Assembly: GCF_030519475.1 (NCBI RefSeq)
Contig: NZ_JAUMKD010000003.1
Coordinates: 496,001-560,000 of the forward strand
DNA from: Micromonospora sp. C28SCA-DRY-2
Lineage (GTDB): Bacteria; Actinomycetota; Actinomycetes; Mycobacteriales; Micromonosporaceae
Direction: 5' to 3'
DNA length: 64,000 nucleotides
Made by a program: the position numbers and the translations under genes. Position 1 is the stretch's first letter, and every line of letters begins with the position of its first letter. This document shows positions 33,617 to 42,415 of this stretch, piece by piece. Below the pieces are notes generated by a model. It was given only the letters and a program-made list of their open reading frames with translations, did no database searches and was not told the DNA's origin.

Positions 33617-35395
33617 GTGGCCACGCTGCGAGCCGCCCTGCGACTGGGCTGCGCGGACCGCAGGGCGCTCGCCGCCACGGTCGCCCTCGTCGTCATCGGC
33701 GCGGCGCCCCCGATCGGCGTCGCGTGGTTCACGAAGCTGCTCTTCGACGAGGTCGGCAGGGGCCGCTCGGCCGACCCGGCGACCGCCACCTGGTACGCCG
33801 TGGCGATCGCCGTCCTGGGCGCGCTGGCGGCGATCGCCAGCCGGGTGTCCGGTTACTTCACCACCGCCCTGCAGAACGCGATCACGATCGCCGCCGACGT
33901 GCGGCTGTACCGGAAACTGAACACCTTCGTCGGGCTGGGCCCGTTCGAGCAGCCGGCCCTGCGCGACCGGCTGGCGCTGGCCCAGCAGGCCGCCACCCAG
34001 GCGCCGTACGTGGTCGTCATGTTCGCTGTCGACGTGGCCCAGAACGTCGTCACCATCGGCGGCTTCGCCGTGATCCTGACCTCCCTCTGGCCGCCGGCCG
34101 GGCTGCTCCTGCTCGCCGTGGCGGTGCCCGACTTCCTCATCCAACTGCGGCTGTCCCGGCGGGCGGCGCGGGCCGTGGAGGACAGCGCCAGCCTGTTCCG
34201 GGCCCGGTTCCTGTTCCAGAACGTGCTGACCGACCTGCGCGCCGCCCGGGAGGTGCGCCTCTACCAGCTCGGCCGGTTCTTCCACGACCGGCTCACCGGC
34301 GCGGTGCGGGCCGCCGCCCGGATCGAGCTGGCCGCCGCGCGGCACGCCACGGTGGTGCAGACCTGCTGGGCGCTGGCCGGCGCCGCGGTGACCCTCACCG
34401 CCACCGTGGTCGCGGTGAACGCCGCGGTCCGCGGCCGGCTCAGCCTCGGCGACCTCACCCTGCTGCTGGCCGCGTTCGCCGCGGCGCACAGCGGCCTGGC
34501 CGGCATCGCCGCTCAGCTCGGCGAGGCCGGCACGGCCACCCGGCTGTTCCGGCACTACGTCGCCGTTCTCGACAGTCCCGCCGACCTGGTCGACGGGACC
34601 CGGCCGGCACCGCCGCTACGCACCGCCATCAGGTTCGAGGACGTGTGGTTCCGCTACGACGAGGGCGGTCCCTGGATCCTGCGGGGCGTCGACCTGACGG
34701 TCACCGCCGGTGAGGCGGTCGGGCTCGTCGGCCTCAACGGCGCCGGCAAGAGCACCCTCGTCAAGCTGCTCTGCCGGTTCTACGACCCGGACCGCGGCCG
34801 GATCACCTGGGACGGGGTGGACCTGCGCGAGCTGCGGGTGGAGACGCTGCGCCAGCGGATGGGCGCGGTGTTCCAGGACTTCATGTGCTACGACCTCACC
34901 GCCGAGGAGAACGTCGGCATCGGCCGGCTGCCGCACACGACCGGGCAGGTCGAGGAGGCCGCCGCCCGCGCCGAGATCCACGACCGCCTGCGGGCCCTCC
35001 CCCACGGCTACGCCACGTTGCTCAGCCGTACCTTCGCCGACCAGGACGGCGAGCCCGGCGTGACGCTCTCCGGCGGGCAGTGGCAGCGGGTCGCGCTCGC
35101 CCGGTCGCTGATGCGCGCCGACGCCGACCTGCTCATCCTGGACGAGCCCAGTTCCGGGCTGGACGCCGACGCCGAGGCCCGCGTGCATGCGTCGCTGGCC
35201 CGGATCCGCCAGGGCCGCACCGGGCTGCTGATCTCCCACCGGCTCAGCACCCTGCGCGACGCGCAGCGCATCGTCGTGCTGGACGCCGGACGCGTCGTCG
35301 AGTCGGGCGCGCACGCCGAGCTGATGGCGGCCGACGGCGAGTACGCCCGGCTGTTCCGCCTCCAGGCCGACGGCTACCAACTGGCGGCGTCATGA
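33617..35395 (+). CDS. Peptide cassette B: ABC exporter (fused permease and ATPase)
   Basis: This 592-residue half-transporter has a six-helix exporter domain (about 1-320) and an ABC ATPase with Walker A GLNGAGKST (near 372), signature LSGGQWQR (near 484), Walker B LLILDEPSSGLD and H-loop SHRLSTL. No C39 peptidase domain is present at the N-terminus. The GTG at 33617 follows the thioredoxin stop by three bases, and the stop overlaps the ATG of the S26 protease (ATGA), so these genes form one translationally coupled operon. The likely cargo is the peptide of 32824-33060. Confidence 0.9.
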   Translation: MATLRAALRLGCADRRALAATVALVVIGAAPPIGVAWFTKLLFDEVGRGRSADPATATWYAVAIAVLGALAAIASRVSGYFTTALQNAITIAADVRLYRKLNTFVGLGPFEQPALRDRLALAQQAATQAPYVVVMFAVDVAQNVVTIGGFAVILTSLWPPAGLLLLAVAVPDFLIQLRLSRRAARAVEDSASLFRARFLFQNVLTDLRAAREVRLYQLGRFFHDRLTGAVRAAARIELAAARHATVVQTCWALAGAAVTLTATVVAVNAAVRGRLSLGDLTLLLAAFAAAHSGLAGIAAQLGEAGTATRLFRHYVAVLDSPADLVDGTRPAPPLRTAIRFEDVWFRYDEGGPWILRGVDLTVTAGEAVGLVGLNGAGKSTLVKLLCRFYDPDRGRITWDGVDLRELRVETLRQRMGAVFQDFMCYDLTAEENVGIGRLPHTTGQVEEAAARAEIHDRLRALPHGYATLLSRTFADQDGEPGVTLSGGQWQRVALARSLMRADADLLILDEPSSGLDADAEARVHASLARIRQGRTGLLISHRLSTLRDAQRIVVLDAGRVVESGAHAELMAADGEYARLFRLQADGYQLAAS

Positions 35396-35703
35396 CCGGC
35401 TGGCTGCGCCGCCGCTGGCGCCTGGTGGTGGTACACGGGCAGAGCATGGCGCCGACGCTGCGCGACGGCGACCGGCTCGTGGTGCGCGTCGGGCGGACAC
35501 CGGCCGCCGGTGACCTCGTCGTCTTCCGGGCCCGCGACGTCGTCCCGACCGCGGACCTGACATGGATGGTCAAACGCGTCCACCGGGTCGAACCGGACGG
35601 CGCCGTGACGGTGCGCGGCGACAACCCCCACAGCCAGGACTCGCGGCACTTCGGGGCGGTGCCACGCGAGGCGATCCTCGGCGTGGCCAGAGGGAGGCGA
35701 TGA
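35392..35703 (+). CDS. Peptide cassette B: small S26 signal-peptidase-like protease
   Basis: This 103-residue protein carries the serine box VHGQSMAPTLRDGD with nucleophile S18 and the lysine box WMVKRVHRVE with base K61, then VRGDNPHSQDSRHFG. It keeps all catalytic boxes of signal peptidase I yet lacks a clear membrane helix: only nine mostly basic residues precede the catalytic core. It may bind the exporter or membrane through its basic N-terminus (RRRWR). The ATG at 35392 overlaps the exporter stop by four bases. Cleavage of the A-x-A leader of peptide B is the expected role. Confidence 0.82.
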   Translation: MTGWLRRRWRLVVVHGQSMAPTLRDGDRLVVRVGRTPAAGDLVVFRARDVVPTADLTWMVKRVHRVEPDGAVTVRGDNPHSQDSRHFGAVPREAILGVARGRR

Positions 35704-35706
35704 CAG

Positions 35707-36207
35707 ATGTACGTCGAGATCGGGTGCCGGGTGCTGCTCGGCGCGGTCCTGCTGGCCGCGGCGGTCGGCAAGGTCTCCGGGCGGGCCGCCTTCCGCGAGT
35801 TCGCGCGCTCGGTGCGCGACCTGGGCTACCGGCCGGCCGGCCCGCTCGCCGCGGCCGTGGTCGCCGCCGAGTTCGGCACCGTCGCCCTGCTGGCGGTGTT
35901 CCCGCTGGCCGGCTTCCTCTCCGGTGCCGCCCTGCTGCTCGCCTTCACCGTCGCCATCGCGGCGAACCTGCGGCGGGGTGGCGGCACCTGCCGCTGCTTC
36001 GGCCGCACCGCCACGCCGCTGGGCCGCCAGCACGTGTGGCGCAACGCTTTCCTCATCGGCTCCGCCGTGGTCGGCGCGCTCGCCCCGGCCGGGCCGGTGA
36101 GCCCGGCCGGGGCGGGCCTGGCCGTCGCCGGCGCGCTGGTCGCCGCCGCGCTGGTCGTCATGATGGACGAGGTCCGCTACCTGTTCGGCGCGCCCAGCCG
36201 AACGTGA
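35707..36207 (+). CDS. Peptide cassette B: MauE-like membrane protein
   Basis: This 166-residue protein has four predicted helices and the motif C95-R-C97-F-G followed by GRQHVWRN, as in the other two cassettes. The shared N-terminal block GRAAFREFARSVRDLG matches GRRAFRAFADSLRAMD of cassette A. It is the last gene of the cassette B operon, three bases after the protease stop. The MauE family pairs with MauD thioredoxins in disulfide formation; here the partner would be the CPPC protein at 33131. Its end overlaps the convergent DJ-1-like gene by 31 bases. Confidence 0.85.
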   Translation: MYVEIGCRVLLGAVLLAAAVGKVSGRAAFREFARSVRDLGYRPAGPLAAAVVAAEFGTVALLAVFPLAGFLSGAALLLAFTVAIAANLRRGGGTCRCFGRTATPLGRQHVWRNAFLIGSAVVGALAPAGPVSPAGAGLAVAGALVAAALVVMMDEVRYLFGAPSRT

Positions 36208-37511
36208 CCGCCGAGTCGTCGTCGGACCCGGCCGAGCAGGATCACCGCGGCCGCGCCGACGCCGGCCAGCAGCAGCGGCGCCGCGGTGAGACGCCACGGC
36301 CACCGAGGGCCGCCCAGCCCCTGGTCCGGCACCGGGTACTGGAGGGACTTGGCGACCCAGCGGGCGGTGGCGACGTCGTAGGTGCCGGCGATGTCGCGCA
36401 GTGCCCCGTCGACGGGGAACTCGTCGGCACGGTGCAGCGGGTGCACGGGGATCGACGTGTCGCCGAGGCCGGCGGGGCCGCCGGTGGGCACCAGCACCCG
36501 GTCGAAGCCGGGCTCCGCCGGGTTCCAGCCGGAGCGGGGCAGGAACGTCAGGCCGTGCCGGGAACGGACGGCCCGACCGTCGACGCTGAACGCCTCGAGG
36601 CGGGCCAGGTAGGACAGCTCGGTGTAGGGACGGAAGGCGGCGGCCAGTTCGATCTCGCCCACGCCGTCGGCCAGCAGCACGCCGGTCGTCGGCCGGTTCC
36701 ACCGGTAGGCGGCGCTCAACAGCGCCACCAGGTCGCGCGGCGCCGGACGCGCACCGGCGATGGCGACCGGCTCGCCGGGTCGGTACCCGGACCAGCGCAG
36801 CTCCCGGGACACCCGCTCGGCCTCCGCCGCACCGACGAGGCGCTCCACGACGCGGAGCGCGCCGTCGATGCCGGAGAGCACCCCGGCGGTGCTGACGACG
36901 TCGCCGTCGTCGACGAACCGGACACCCTCGGTCCACCGCACGTCCCGGTGGCTGCGGCGTAGCCCGATCAGCTTGAGCCAGTGCGAGGTGGCCGGCCGGC
37001 CGTCGAGGAGCCCGGCGTCGGCGAGCACCTCGGCGCCCACGCACACGCTCAGCAGGAGCGGGGCGCCCTGCCGGCGCTGCGCACGCAGCCACCGCACCAC
37101 GTCGGACGTGGGGCCGTGCAGCTGCGGCACGACGATGACGTCGGGCGGCCCGGCCATCCGGGCGGCCAGTTGGGCGAAGCTCAGGTCGGGCACGAGGTCG
37201 AGGCCGCCGGTCAGGGTGACCGGGTCGGGCGTCGGCGCCACGGTCACCACGTTGAACCGGCCGGTCGCCGCGAACACCTCGTACGGGGCGAGGGTGTCGG
37301 CGACGTTGGCGCCCGCCGAGCCGAGCACGATGGCCACCGTGGGCCGGCCCGGATCCAGCACGGGTGCCGACCACGCGGGCGGGGCGACGCCGGAGACGCG
37401 GTCGGGGTAGACCTCGTCGGTCGCCCGCCGGACGCCCAGCGCCCCGACGGCGGCGGGCACGACGAGCGCCGCCACCGCGACGACCAGGATGCGGACGATC
37501 CTTCTCCGCAT
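36177..37511 (-). CDS. Membrane-anchored DJ-1/PfpI-like protein
   Basis: This 444-residue protein has an N-terminal helix (about 6-27), a DJ-1/PfpI-like domain as in GlxA regulators (about 55-250) and a second, weaker half (about 275-390; GVLLADGVGEIELAAAFRPYTE) that looks like a diverged DJ-1-like copy. A C-terminal helix follows (about 415-432). The DJ-1 nucleophile-elbow region reads LLLSVCVGAEVLADAGLLDGR, with the Cys present. Both halves would lie outside the membrane. The ATG at 37511 follows GAGGAG. It forms a unit with the four-helix protein upstream and is divergent from a GlxA regulator. Confidence 0.82.
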   Translation of the reverse strand: MRRRIVRILVVAVAALVVPAAVGALGVRRATDEVYPDRVSGVAPPAWSAPVLDPGRPTVAIVLGSAGANVADTLAPYEVFAATGRFNVVTVAPTPDPVTLTGGLDLVPDLSFAQLAARMAGPPDVIVVPQLHGPTSDVVRWLRAQRRQGAPLLLSVCVGAEVLADAGLLDGRPATSHWLKLIGLRRSHRDVRWTEGVRFVDDGDVVSTAGVLSGIDGALRVVERLVGAAEAERVSRELRWSGYRPGEPVAIAGARPAPRDLVALLSAAYRWNRPTTGVLLADGVGEIELAAAFRPYTELSYLARLEAFSVDGRAVRSRHGLTFLPRSGWNPAEPGFDRVLVPTGGPAGLGDTSIPVHPLHRADEFPVDGALRDIAGTYDVATARWVAKSLQYPVPDQGLGGPRWPWRLTAAPLLLAGVGAAAVILLGRVRRRLGGHVRLGAPNR

Positions 37512-37570
37512 GGCCACAGCTCCTCGCTGGAAGGTCTGGTGTGGGTGCGGCCGGCCGGGGCCGCCCGGGG

Positions 37571-37993
37571 TCAGCAGCGGACGAGGTGGTGGCGATGGCG
37601 CAGGAGCACGACCAGCATGGCGGCCAGCATGAGGACGTGGACGGCGATCATGAACGTCATCGATCCGACGACCCCGGCCCACACGAGCGGCACCAGCGCG
37701 ACGGGCAGGTACATGGCCGCGCACATCTCGAGCGTCGCCGGCCAGGGGTGGCGGCGCACGCGCATCCAGACGGCCATGCCGATCGCCATGTCGGTCGCCA
37801 TCAACAGGTACGCGGCGCCGGGACGCTCGGCGAACGCGACGGTGAGTCCGACGGACGAGCGGAGGACGCCGAGCACCGTCATGCCGACGGTCATCGCGAC
37901 GACCATCTCGACGTAGTGGCGGACCAGCGGACGTACGACGCGCGCGGATCCGAGGCGGCTCTGCGCCGGCCGGGCGGGGTCGGTGGTTGCCAT
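37571..37993 (-). CDS. Four-helix integral membrane protein
   Basis: This 140-residue protein has four predicted helices with several Met-rich segments (VEMVVAMTVGMTVLG, LLMATDMAIGMAVWMRVRRH, LEMCAAMYLP, HVLMLAAMLVVLL). Such Met-rich proteins recur in actinomycetes near GlxA-like regulators and are sometimes misnamed as FliP; no flagellar genes are present here. Function unknown. The ATG at 37993 begins the gene pair with the DJ-1-like protein, 59 bases apart, divergent from the GlxA regulator. Confidence 0.75.
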   Translation of the reverse strand: MATTDPARPAQSRLGSARVVRPLVRHYVEMVVAMTVGMTVLGVLRSSVGLTVAFAERPGAAYLLMATDMAIGMAVWMRVRRHPWPATLEMCAAMYLPVALVPLVWAGVVGSMTFMIAVHVLMLAAMLVVLLRHRHHLVRC

Positions 37994-38024
37994 GAGGCCA
38001 CCGTGCGCGGCGGGCCGCCGTCGC

Positions 38025-38110
38025 GGCGACAACCGGCCGGCGGTTGGTCCGAATACTTGGGCTGGCTGTCCTACGGACATGTCGCCTGCGGGCGGCGCGG
38101 CCCGTAGCGT
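38025..38110. promoter_or_regulatory. Divergent promoter of the GlxA-like regulator
   Basis: GGCGACA (38025-38031) and TGTCGCC (38080-38086) are distant inverted arms enclosing AACCG-N5-CGGTT and GTCCG/CGGAC dyads. TAGCGT (38105-38110) lies six bases before the GTG at 38117, so the regulator mRNA is probably leaderless. Confidence 0.45.
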
Positions 38111-38116
38111 GGCACC

Positions 38117-39124
38117 GTGGGGACCACACGTCGCGTCCTGGTCGTCGGCTATCCCGCGGCCGAATTGCTCGACATCGCCTGCGTGACGGCGTCCCTGCAG
38201 ATGGCCAACTACCTGCGGCGACGTGCGATCTACGGGCTCCGGCTGGCCTCGCCCGGCGGCGCGCCGATCCGCACCGCGGCCGGGCTGGTGCTGAACGCCG
38301 AGATCGCGCTCGAGCGGGCTCGGGGGCCGTTGGACACGCTCGTCGTCTCCGGCGGGATCGGCTACGTGGACGCGATGCGGGACGAGCGCCTCGTCGCCCA
38401 CGTCCGTCGACTCGGTCGGGAGGCGCGCCGGGTCGCGTCGGTCTGCACCGGCGCCGGCGTGCTGGCCGCCGCCGGTCTGCTCGACGGACGGCGGGTGGCG
38501 ACGCACTGGCACCACGCGGCGTACCTCCAGCGGCGGTTTCCGCACGTGGAGTTCGACAGCGATCCGATCTTCATCGCCGAGGGCGACGTGTGCACCTCGG
38601 CGGGGGTGACCGCGGCGCTGGACCTCACTCTGGCGTTCATCGAGGCCGACGAGGGCCCGGCGCTGGCCAGGGACGTGTCGCGTCACCTGGTGACCTACCT
38701 GCAACGGCCCGGCAACCAGGCGCAGATGAGCATGTTCACGGCACCGCCGGCGGTCCGGCACTCGCTGGTGCGGGAGACCGTCTCGCACATCTCGTCGCAC
38801 CTGCACGAGGACCTCTCCGCGGCCACGTTGGCCCGGCGCGCCGGGGTCAGTGAGCGGCACCTCGCCCGGCTGTTCCACCGGGAGATCGGGCTGACACCGG
38901 GCCGGTTCGTGCGGCGGGCCCGGGTGGAGGCGGCCGCGCACCTGCTCACCGGTACCGACCTGACGGTGGAGGCGATAGCGGGCCGCTGCGGTTTCGGGAC
39001 CGTCGAGGCGCTGCGCCAGGCGTTCGTCGGCGCCTACGGCGTCTCACCGTCGCACTACCGCGCCACCCAGTCCACGTCCACCGACCGCACGGACACCGCG
39101 ACGTCGGGTCGGGCGTCCCCGTAG
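38117..39124 (+). CDS. GlxA-family AraC-type regulator with DJ-1-like domain
   Basis: This 335-residue protein has a DJ-1/PfpI-like N-terminal domain (about 5-190; VLVVGYPAAELLDIACV start, RVASVCTGAGVLAAAGLLDGR elbow) and a C-terminal AraC-type double helix-turn-helix (about 220-315; LHEDLSAATLARRAGVSERHLARLF, GFGTVEALRQAFVGAYGVSPSHYR). This is the GlxA/FtrA layout. Its sensor domain is related to the extracytoplasmic DJ-1-like protein encoded divergently, so it likely controls that pair. The GTG at 38117 is supported by the leaderless -10 spacing. The effector is unknown. Confidence 0.9.
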   Translation: MGTTRRVLVVGYPAAELLDIACVTASLQMANYLRRRAIYGLRLASPGGAPIRTAAGLVLNAEIALERARGPLDTLVVSGGIGYVDAMRDERLVAHVRRLGREARRVASVCTGAGVLAAAGLLDGRRVATHWHHAAYLQRRFPHVEFDSDPIFIAEGDVCTSAGVTAALDLTLAFIEADEGPALARDVSRHLVTYLQRPGNQAQMSMFTAPPAVRHSLVRETVSHISSHLHEDLSAATLARRAGVSERHLARLFHREIGLTPGRFVRRARVEAAAHLLTGTDLTVEAIAGRCGFGTVEALRQAFVGAYGVSPSHYRATQSTSTDRTDTATSGRASP

Positions 39125-39191
39125 GACGTCGTCCGTGCCGCGGCCGGGGCGGGCGCGCCCCGGCCCGCCACGCCGGGGTCGCGCTCCCGGG

Positions 39192-39779
39192 TCACTCGTG
39201 CGTCGGTGCCGCCGTCCCGGGCGGGCCCGCGAGCACCGTGGGGACGTACTCCAGCAGCTGGAGCCGGCCGTCGAACGTCCGGGTGGCGACCGTCTCGAGG
39301 GCCACGTCGGGCCATCCGTCGTAGATCCGGTCCCGACCGGAGTTCCCGGTGACCACCGGAAAGACGACCACCCGGAAGCGGTCGACCAGCCCGGCCCCGA
39401 TCAGCGACCGGCACAGGGTGAGGCTGCCGATGGTGCGCATCGGGGTCGCACCGTCCGCCTTCATCGACCGCACGGTCTCGACCGGGTCGGTGTCGACCAC
39501 CCGCGAGTTGGCCCACGACAGCGGCGCCCGCAACGTCGACGAGAACACGACCTTGGGTCTGGCGGTCAGGTCCGCGAGGCCGGCGTCGTCGGAGCCGGCG
39601 GCGAACCCGGACATCAGCCGGTAGGTGTTCGCCCCCATCAGGACGGTGTACTCCGCGTCGGCCTCCCGACCGAGCCATTCGAGGTACTCGGGCCCTTCGA
39701 GGCCCCAGAACCCCGGCCAGCCCTCGGCGGCGCCGTAACCGTCCAGTGAGGTGATGAAGTCGACCATCAGGCCTGACAC
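39192..39779 (-). CDS. RibD C-terminal/dihydrofolate reductase-like protein
   Basis: This 195-residue protein shows the RibD_C pattern: VDFITSLDGYGA near the start, YTVLMGANTYRLMSGF, KVVFSSTLRAPLSW, IGSLTLCRSLIGAGLVDRFRVVVFPVV near the end. The GTG at 39779 is chosen because AAGGGAG lies at good distance; an internal ATG at 39767 is also possible. It follows the second RibD-like gene on the same strand by 28 bases and is probably cotranscribed with it. Substrate unknown. Confidence 0.85.
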   Translation of the reverse strand: MSGLMVDFITSLDGYGAAEGWPGFWGLEGPEYLEWLGREADAEYTVLMGANTYRLMSGFAAGSDDAGLADLTARPKVVFSSTLRAPLSWANSRVVDTDPVETVRSMKADGATPMRTIGSLTLCRSLIGAGLVDRFRVVVFPVVTGNSGRDRIYDGWPDVALETVATRTFDGRLQLLEYVPTVLAGPPGTAAPTHE

Positions 39780-39807
39780 GTCGGTCTCCCTTCGCGACAC
39801 AACGGGA

Positions 39808-40431
39808 TCAGCGCACGACGCCGTACCGCACGTGGACGGCGTACGGCGAGTTGTGCACCGAGAGGATCTGGAGATCGATGTCGCGGTCGAAGCCCTCGAA
39901 GAGCCGCTTCCCGCGGCCGAGGACGACCGGAGCGGTGGTGATGCCGAGTTCGTCGACCACCCCCGCCCCGAGCGCCTGGCGGATGATGTCGGCGCCCCCG
40001 CCGATGGCGACGCCGCCCTCACCCGCCGCTCGCCGGGCCTCCGCCAGCGCCTCCTCGAACCCGTCGACCATGACGAAACCGGTGCTCGGGTCGGGCTGGT
40101 CGGCGGTGCGGTGGGTGAGCACGACCATGGTGCCGCCGAACGGGTTCCGGCCGCCCCAGGCGCCGGCGCTGTCGTACATGCCCCGGCCGCACAGGCCGGC
40201 GCTCGTCCCCTCGAGCAGCGCGTCGTAGTAGGCACGGTCCGCGTCGGTCATCCCGGCGCCGGGCTCGCGCTCCGTCTCGTAGGTCCACGGGCCGCCCATG
40301 ACCCAGTAGTGCAGCCGCTCGCCGCCGACGCCGAGCCCCTGGCCCGCACGATCGTCGGGACCGGTGACGTAGCCGTCCAGGGACACCGTGATGGCGGCCT
40401 TCACCGGGCCTCGCCGCTCGGTGGTGCTCAT
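39808..40431 (-). CDS. RibD C-terminal/dihydrofolate reductase-like protein
   Basis: This 207-residue protein starts VKAAITVSLDGYVTGPDD and has GLCGRGMYDSAGAWGG in the middle and GVAIGGGADIIRQALGAGVVDELGITTAPVVLGRGKRLFEG towards its end, all typical of the RibD_C/DHFR-like family. The ATG at 40431 follows GAGGAGGAACC, an ideal ribosome binding site. It heads a two-gene unit with the neighbouring RibD-like gene and is divergent from a winged-helix regulator that may control the pair. Reaction unknown. Confidence 0.86.
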   Translation of the reverse strand: MSTTERRGPVKAAITVSLDGYVTGPDDRAGQGLGVGGERLHYWVMGGPWTYETEREPGAGMTDADRAYYDALLEGTSAGLCGRGMYDSAGAWGGRNPFGGTMVVLTHRTADQPDPSTGFVMVDGFEEALAEARRAAGEGGVAIGGGADIIRQALGAGVVDELGITTAPVVLGRGKRLFEGFDRDIDLQILSVHNSPYAVHVRYGVVR

Positions 40432-40657
40432 GGTTCCTCCTCTGGTGATGTCGGAGATGTCGGGCGTGCCGGGGACGGCCGAGCGCTGGCCCCCGGCCCG
40501 CCTCGTCGAGCTTGGGTCAGCGCGCGGCACGGAGCCATTGATTCGAGGTCCCTGTAATTGTCACGGTGGTGCCGGCCCGCGACGGCGGTTCACGCCCGGC
40601 CGCGCGACGTGGCGCTCGACGCCGCACGCCGGCCCGCCGCTGAGGCAGACTGGCCGG

Positions 40658-41716
40658 GTGGTGCTGCGCATTGCGATGACCGCCGACACCCTGGGCCGGT
40701 CGAGGTTCGCGGCCTCCCCGGTGCACGAGGTGATCGACACCGTACGGCTGCGCGAGCACCACCCGGCGCCCCATGCCCGCACCTGGTACCGCCGCGCACG
40801 GGAGCGGATGCCCGGGCGGCTCCGGGAGGTCCTCGAAGCGCTCGTGCCGATCGACCACGACTACAGCCCGGACTTCCTGAGCCCGGTGCCGACGCGCGGG
40901 GCACCTGTCGAGGCGATGGTCGAGCAGATCGCGAGCACGCCCCCCGAGGTGGTCGAGCACCACCTCGACATCGGACTACGCGGCCGGCCCGTCCGCGCCG
41001 ACGTGGCGGGACTCTTCGCCACCCGCACCGAGTACGAGCAGTGGCGACGGCCCGCCCCGGCGGTGCTGGACGACCTGGTGCGGCGCGGTCCCCGGGTGGT
41101 GGCGGCGGTGGCCGCCGAAGCGATCGGGACCTTCTTCGACGTCGCCGTGCGGGAGGACTGGCCAGCGGTCCGCGGCGTGCTCGACGCGGACATCCGGCGC
41201 CGTGGCGACCTGTCGGCCGCCCGCGGTGCGGTGGCGATGCTCGAGTCGCTGGGGCCCGGGCTGTCCTGGCAGGAATCCGGCATCTCGCTCGACCGGCGCT
41301 ACGACGGCACCATCGACTGGGCGCACGACGGGCTGCTGCTGGTACCGACCACCGCACACGTCGGCCCGGTGCGGATCGCGGCCGAGCGCCCGCTGACGCC
41401 GATGCTGGTGTACCGAGCCGACGACATCGCCCGGTTGTGGGCCCGGCGCCGCGACGACCCGGCACGTGCCGTGGCGGACCTGATCGGCGGCACCCGGGCG
41501 GCGCTGCTCACCGCCCTGACCGAGCCGAGGTCGACCGGAGAGCTCAGCCGGGAACTGCACTGGACGGAGCCCACCGTGTCGTATCACCTGCGGGTTCTCC
41601 TGGCCGCCGGACTGGTGGACCGCAACCGGCGCGGACGCCGGGTCCTGTACCAGCGCACACCCCTCGGATCGGCGCTGCTCGCCGCGCCGAAGGAGGCCAA
41701 CGTCGCCCGACGCTGA
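40658..41716 (+). CDS. Winged-helix (ArsR-like) regulator with large N-terminal domain
   Basis: This 352-residue protein has an N-terminal domain of about 260 residues typical of actinobacterial DUF5937-type proteins (LRIAMTADTLGRSRFAASPVHEV start). A C-terminal ArsR-like winged helix follows (about 275-345; RAALLTALTEPRSTGELSRELHWTEPTVSYHLRVLLAAGLV). Two adjacent GTG codons (40658, 40661) could start it. No clear ribosome binding site is seen. It is divergent from the RibD-like pair and is the likely regulator of it; the signal is unknown. Confidence 0.83.
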   Translation: MVLRIAMTADTLGRSRFAASPVHEVIDTVRLREHHPAPHARTWYRRARERMPGRLREVLEALVPIDHDYSPDFLSPVPTRGAPVEAMVEQIASTPPEVVEHHLDIGLRGRPVRADVAGLFATRTEYEQWRRPAPAVLDDLVRRGPRVVAAVAAEAIGTFFDVAVREDWPAVRGVLDADIRRRGDLSAARGAVAMLESLGPGLSWQESGISLDRRYDGTIDWAHDGLLLVPTTAHVGPVRIAAERPLTPMLVYRADDIARLWARRRDDPARAVADLIGGTRAALLTALTEPRSTGELSRELHWTEPTVSYHLRVLLAAGLVDRNRRGRRVLYQRTPLGSALLAAPKEANVARR

Positions 41717-41753
41717 CGGGCTCCGGGTGTGCGGCTCCGCGCACCGATGATCG

Positions 41754-42350
41754 CTAGCGTCGTCGGCGGGCCGGGGCCAGCGAGGTCGACGGCGTGGGCA
41801 GGAACAGCTCCAGCAGGTCGTCCAGGCGGATCAGGATCAGCGCACCGACCGACCCGGTTGCCACGCCGACCAGCACACCGGCCGCCGCCAGCGGATGCGT
41901 CCGCGCGACCAGGACCGTCACCAGGGCAGCCCCGGTCACCGCCAGCAGGAGTGCGTTGCGCACGACGTGCCGCCGACCGAGCGGCTGCTGGGTGGCCCCG
42001 AAACAGGCGCAGCGGGCCCCGGTGTCGCGGCGCACCGCGAGTACCACGCCGGTCGTGAGCACCGCCAGCAGCAGCAGGGTCAGGACGAGCACCAGCGTCG
42101 CGCCCGGCCGCGCGGCCGGCCAGCCGGTCGCCACCGCCAGTACCGACCAGCCGATGCCGAGCACGAGCCCCAGCTCGGCGATCGTGACCAGGACGGCCAC
42201 CGGATCCACCAGCCGGGCGGGCAGCAGCGGCAGCGGTCGCAGCGAGTCGGCGAACGCGCGCAGGGCCGTCCGGCTGCGCGCCTTGCTCCAACTCGACGCC
42301 GCGAACACCCACCACAGGACCGCCAGCAGACCGACCGACACGTACGACAT
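41754..42350 (-). CDS. Peptide cassette C: MauE-like membrane protein
   Basis: This 198-residue protein has four to five helices and the motif C114-A-C116-F-G followed by GRRHVVRN. The N-terminal block RTALRAFADSLRPLPLLP matches the cassette A protein closely. The ATG at 42350 follows GGAGGAGGAGCTC, an excellent ribosome binding site. It is the last gene of the cassette C operon. With the CPAC protein at 44739 it would form the oxidative-folding pair; electron transfer to a quinone or other acceptor is assumed from family knowledge of MauE, not shown. Confidence 0.86.
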   Translation of the reverse strand: MSYVSVGLLAVLWWVFAASSWSKARSRTALRAFADSLRPLPLLPARLVDPVAVLVTIAELGLVLGIGWSVLAVATGWPAARPGATLVLVLTLLLLAVLTTGVVLAVRRDTGARCACFGATQQPLGRRHVVRNALLLAVTGAALVTVLVARTHPLAAAGVLVGVATGSVGALILIRLDDLLELFLPTPSTSLAPARRRR

Positions 42351-42415
42351 GAGCTCCTCCTCCAGCACCCGGCGCGGGCTCGCGCGGCGTGACACCTCCA
42401 CCAGCGCCGGGCGGT

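Noticed and set aside
37571..37993. Flagellar FliP
   Set aside because: The Met-rich four-helix protein lacks FliP motifs and no other flagellar gene is present.
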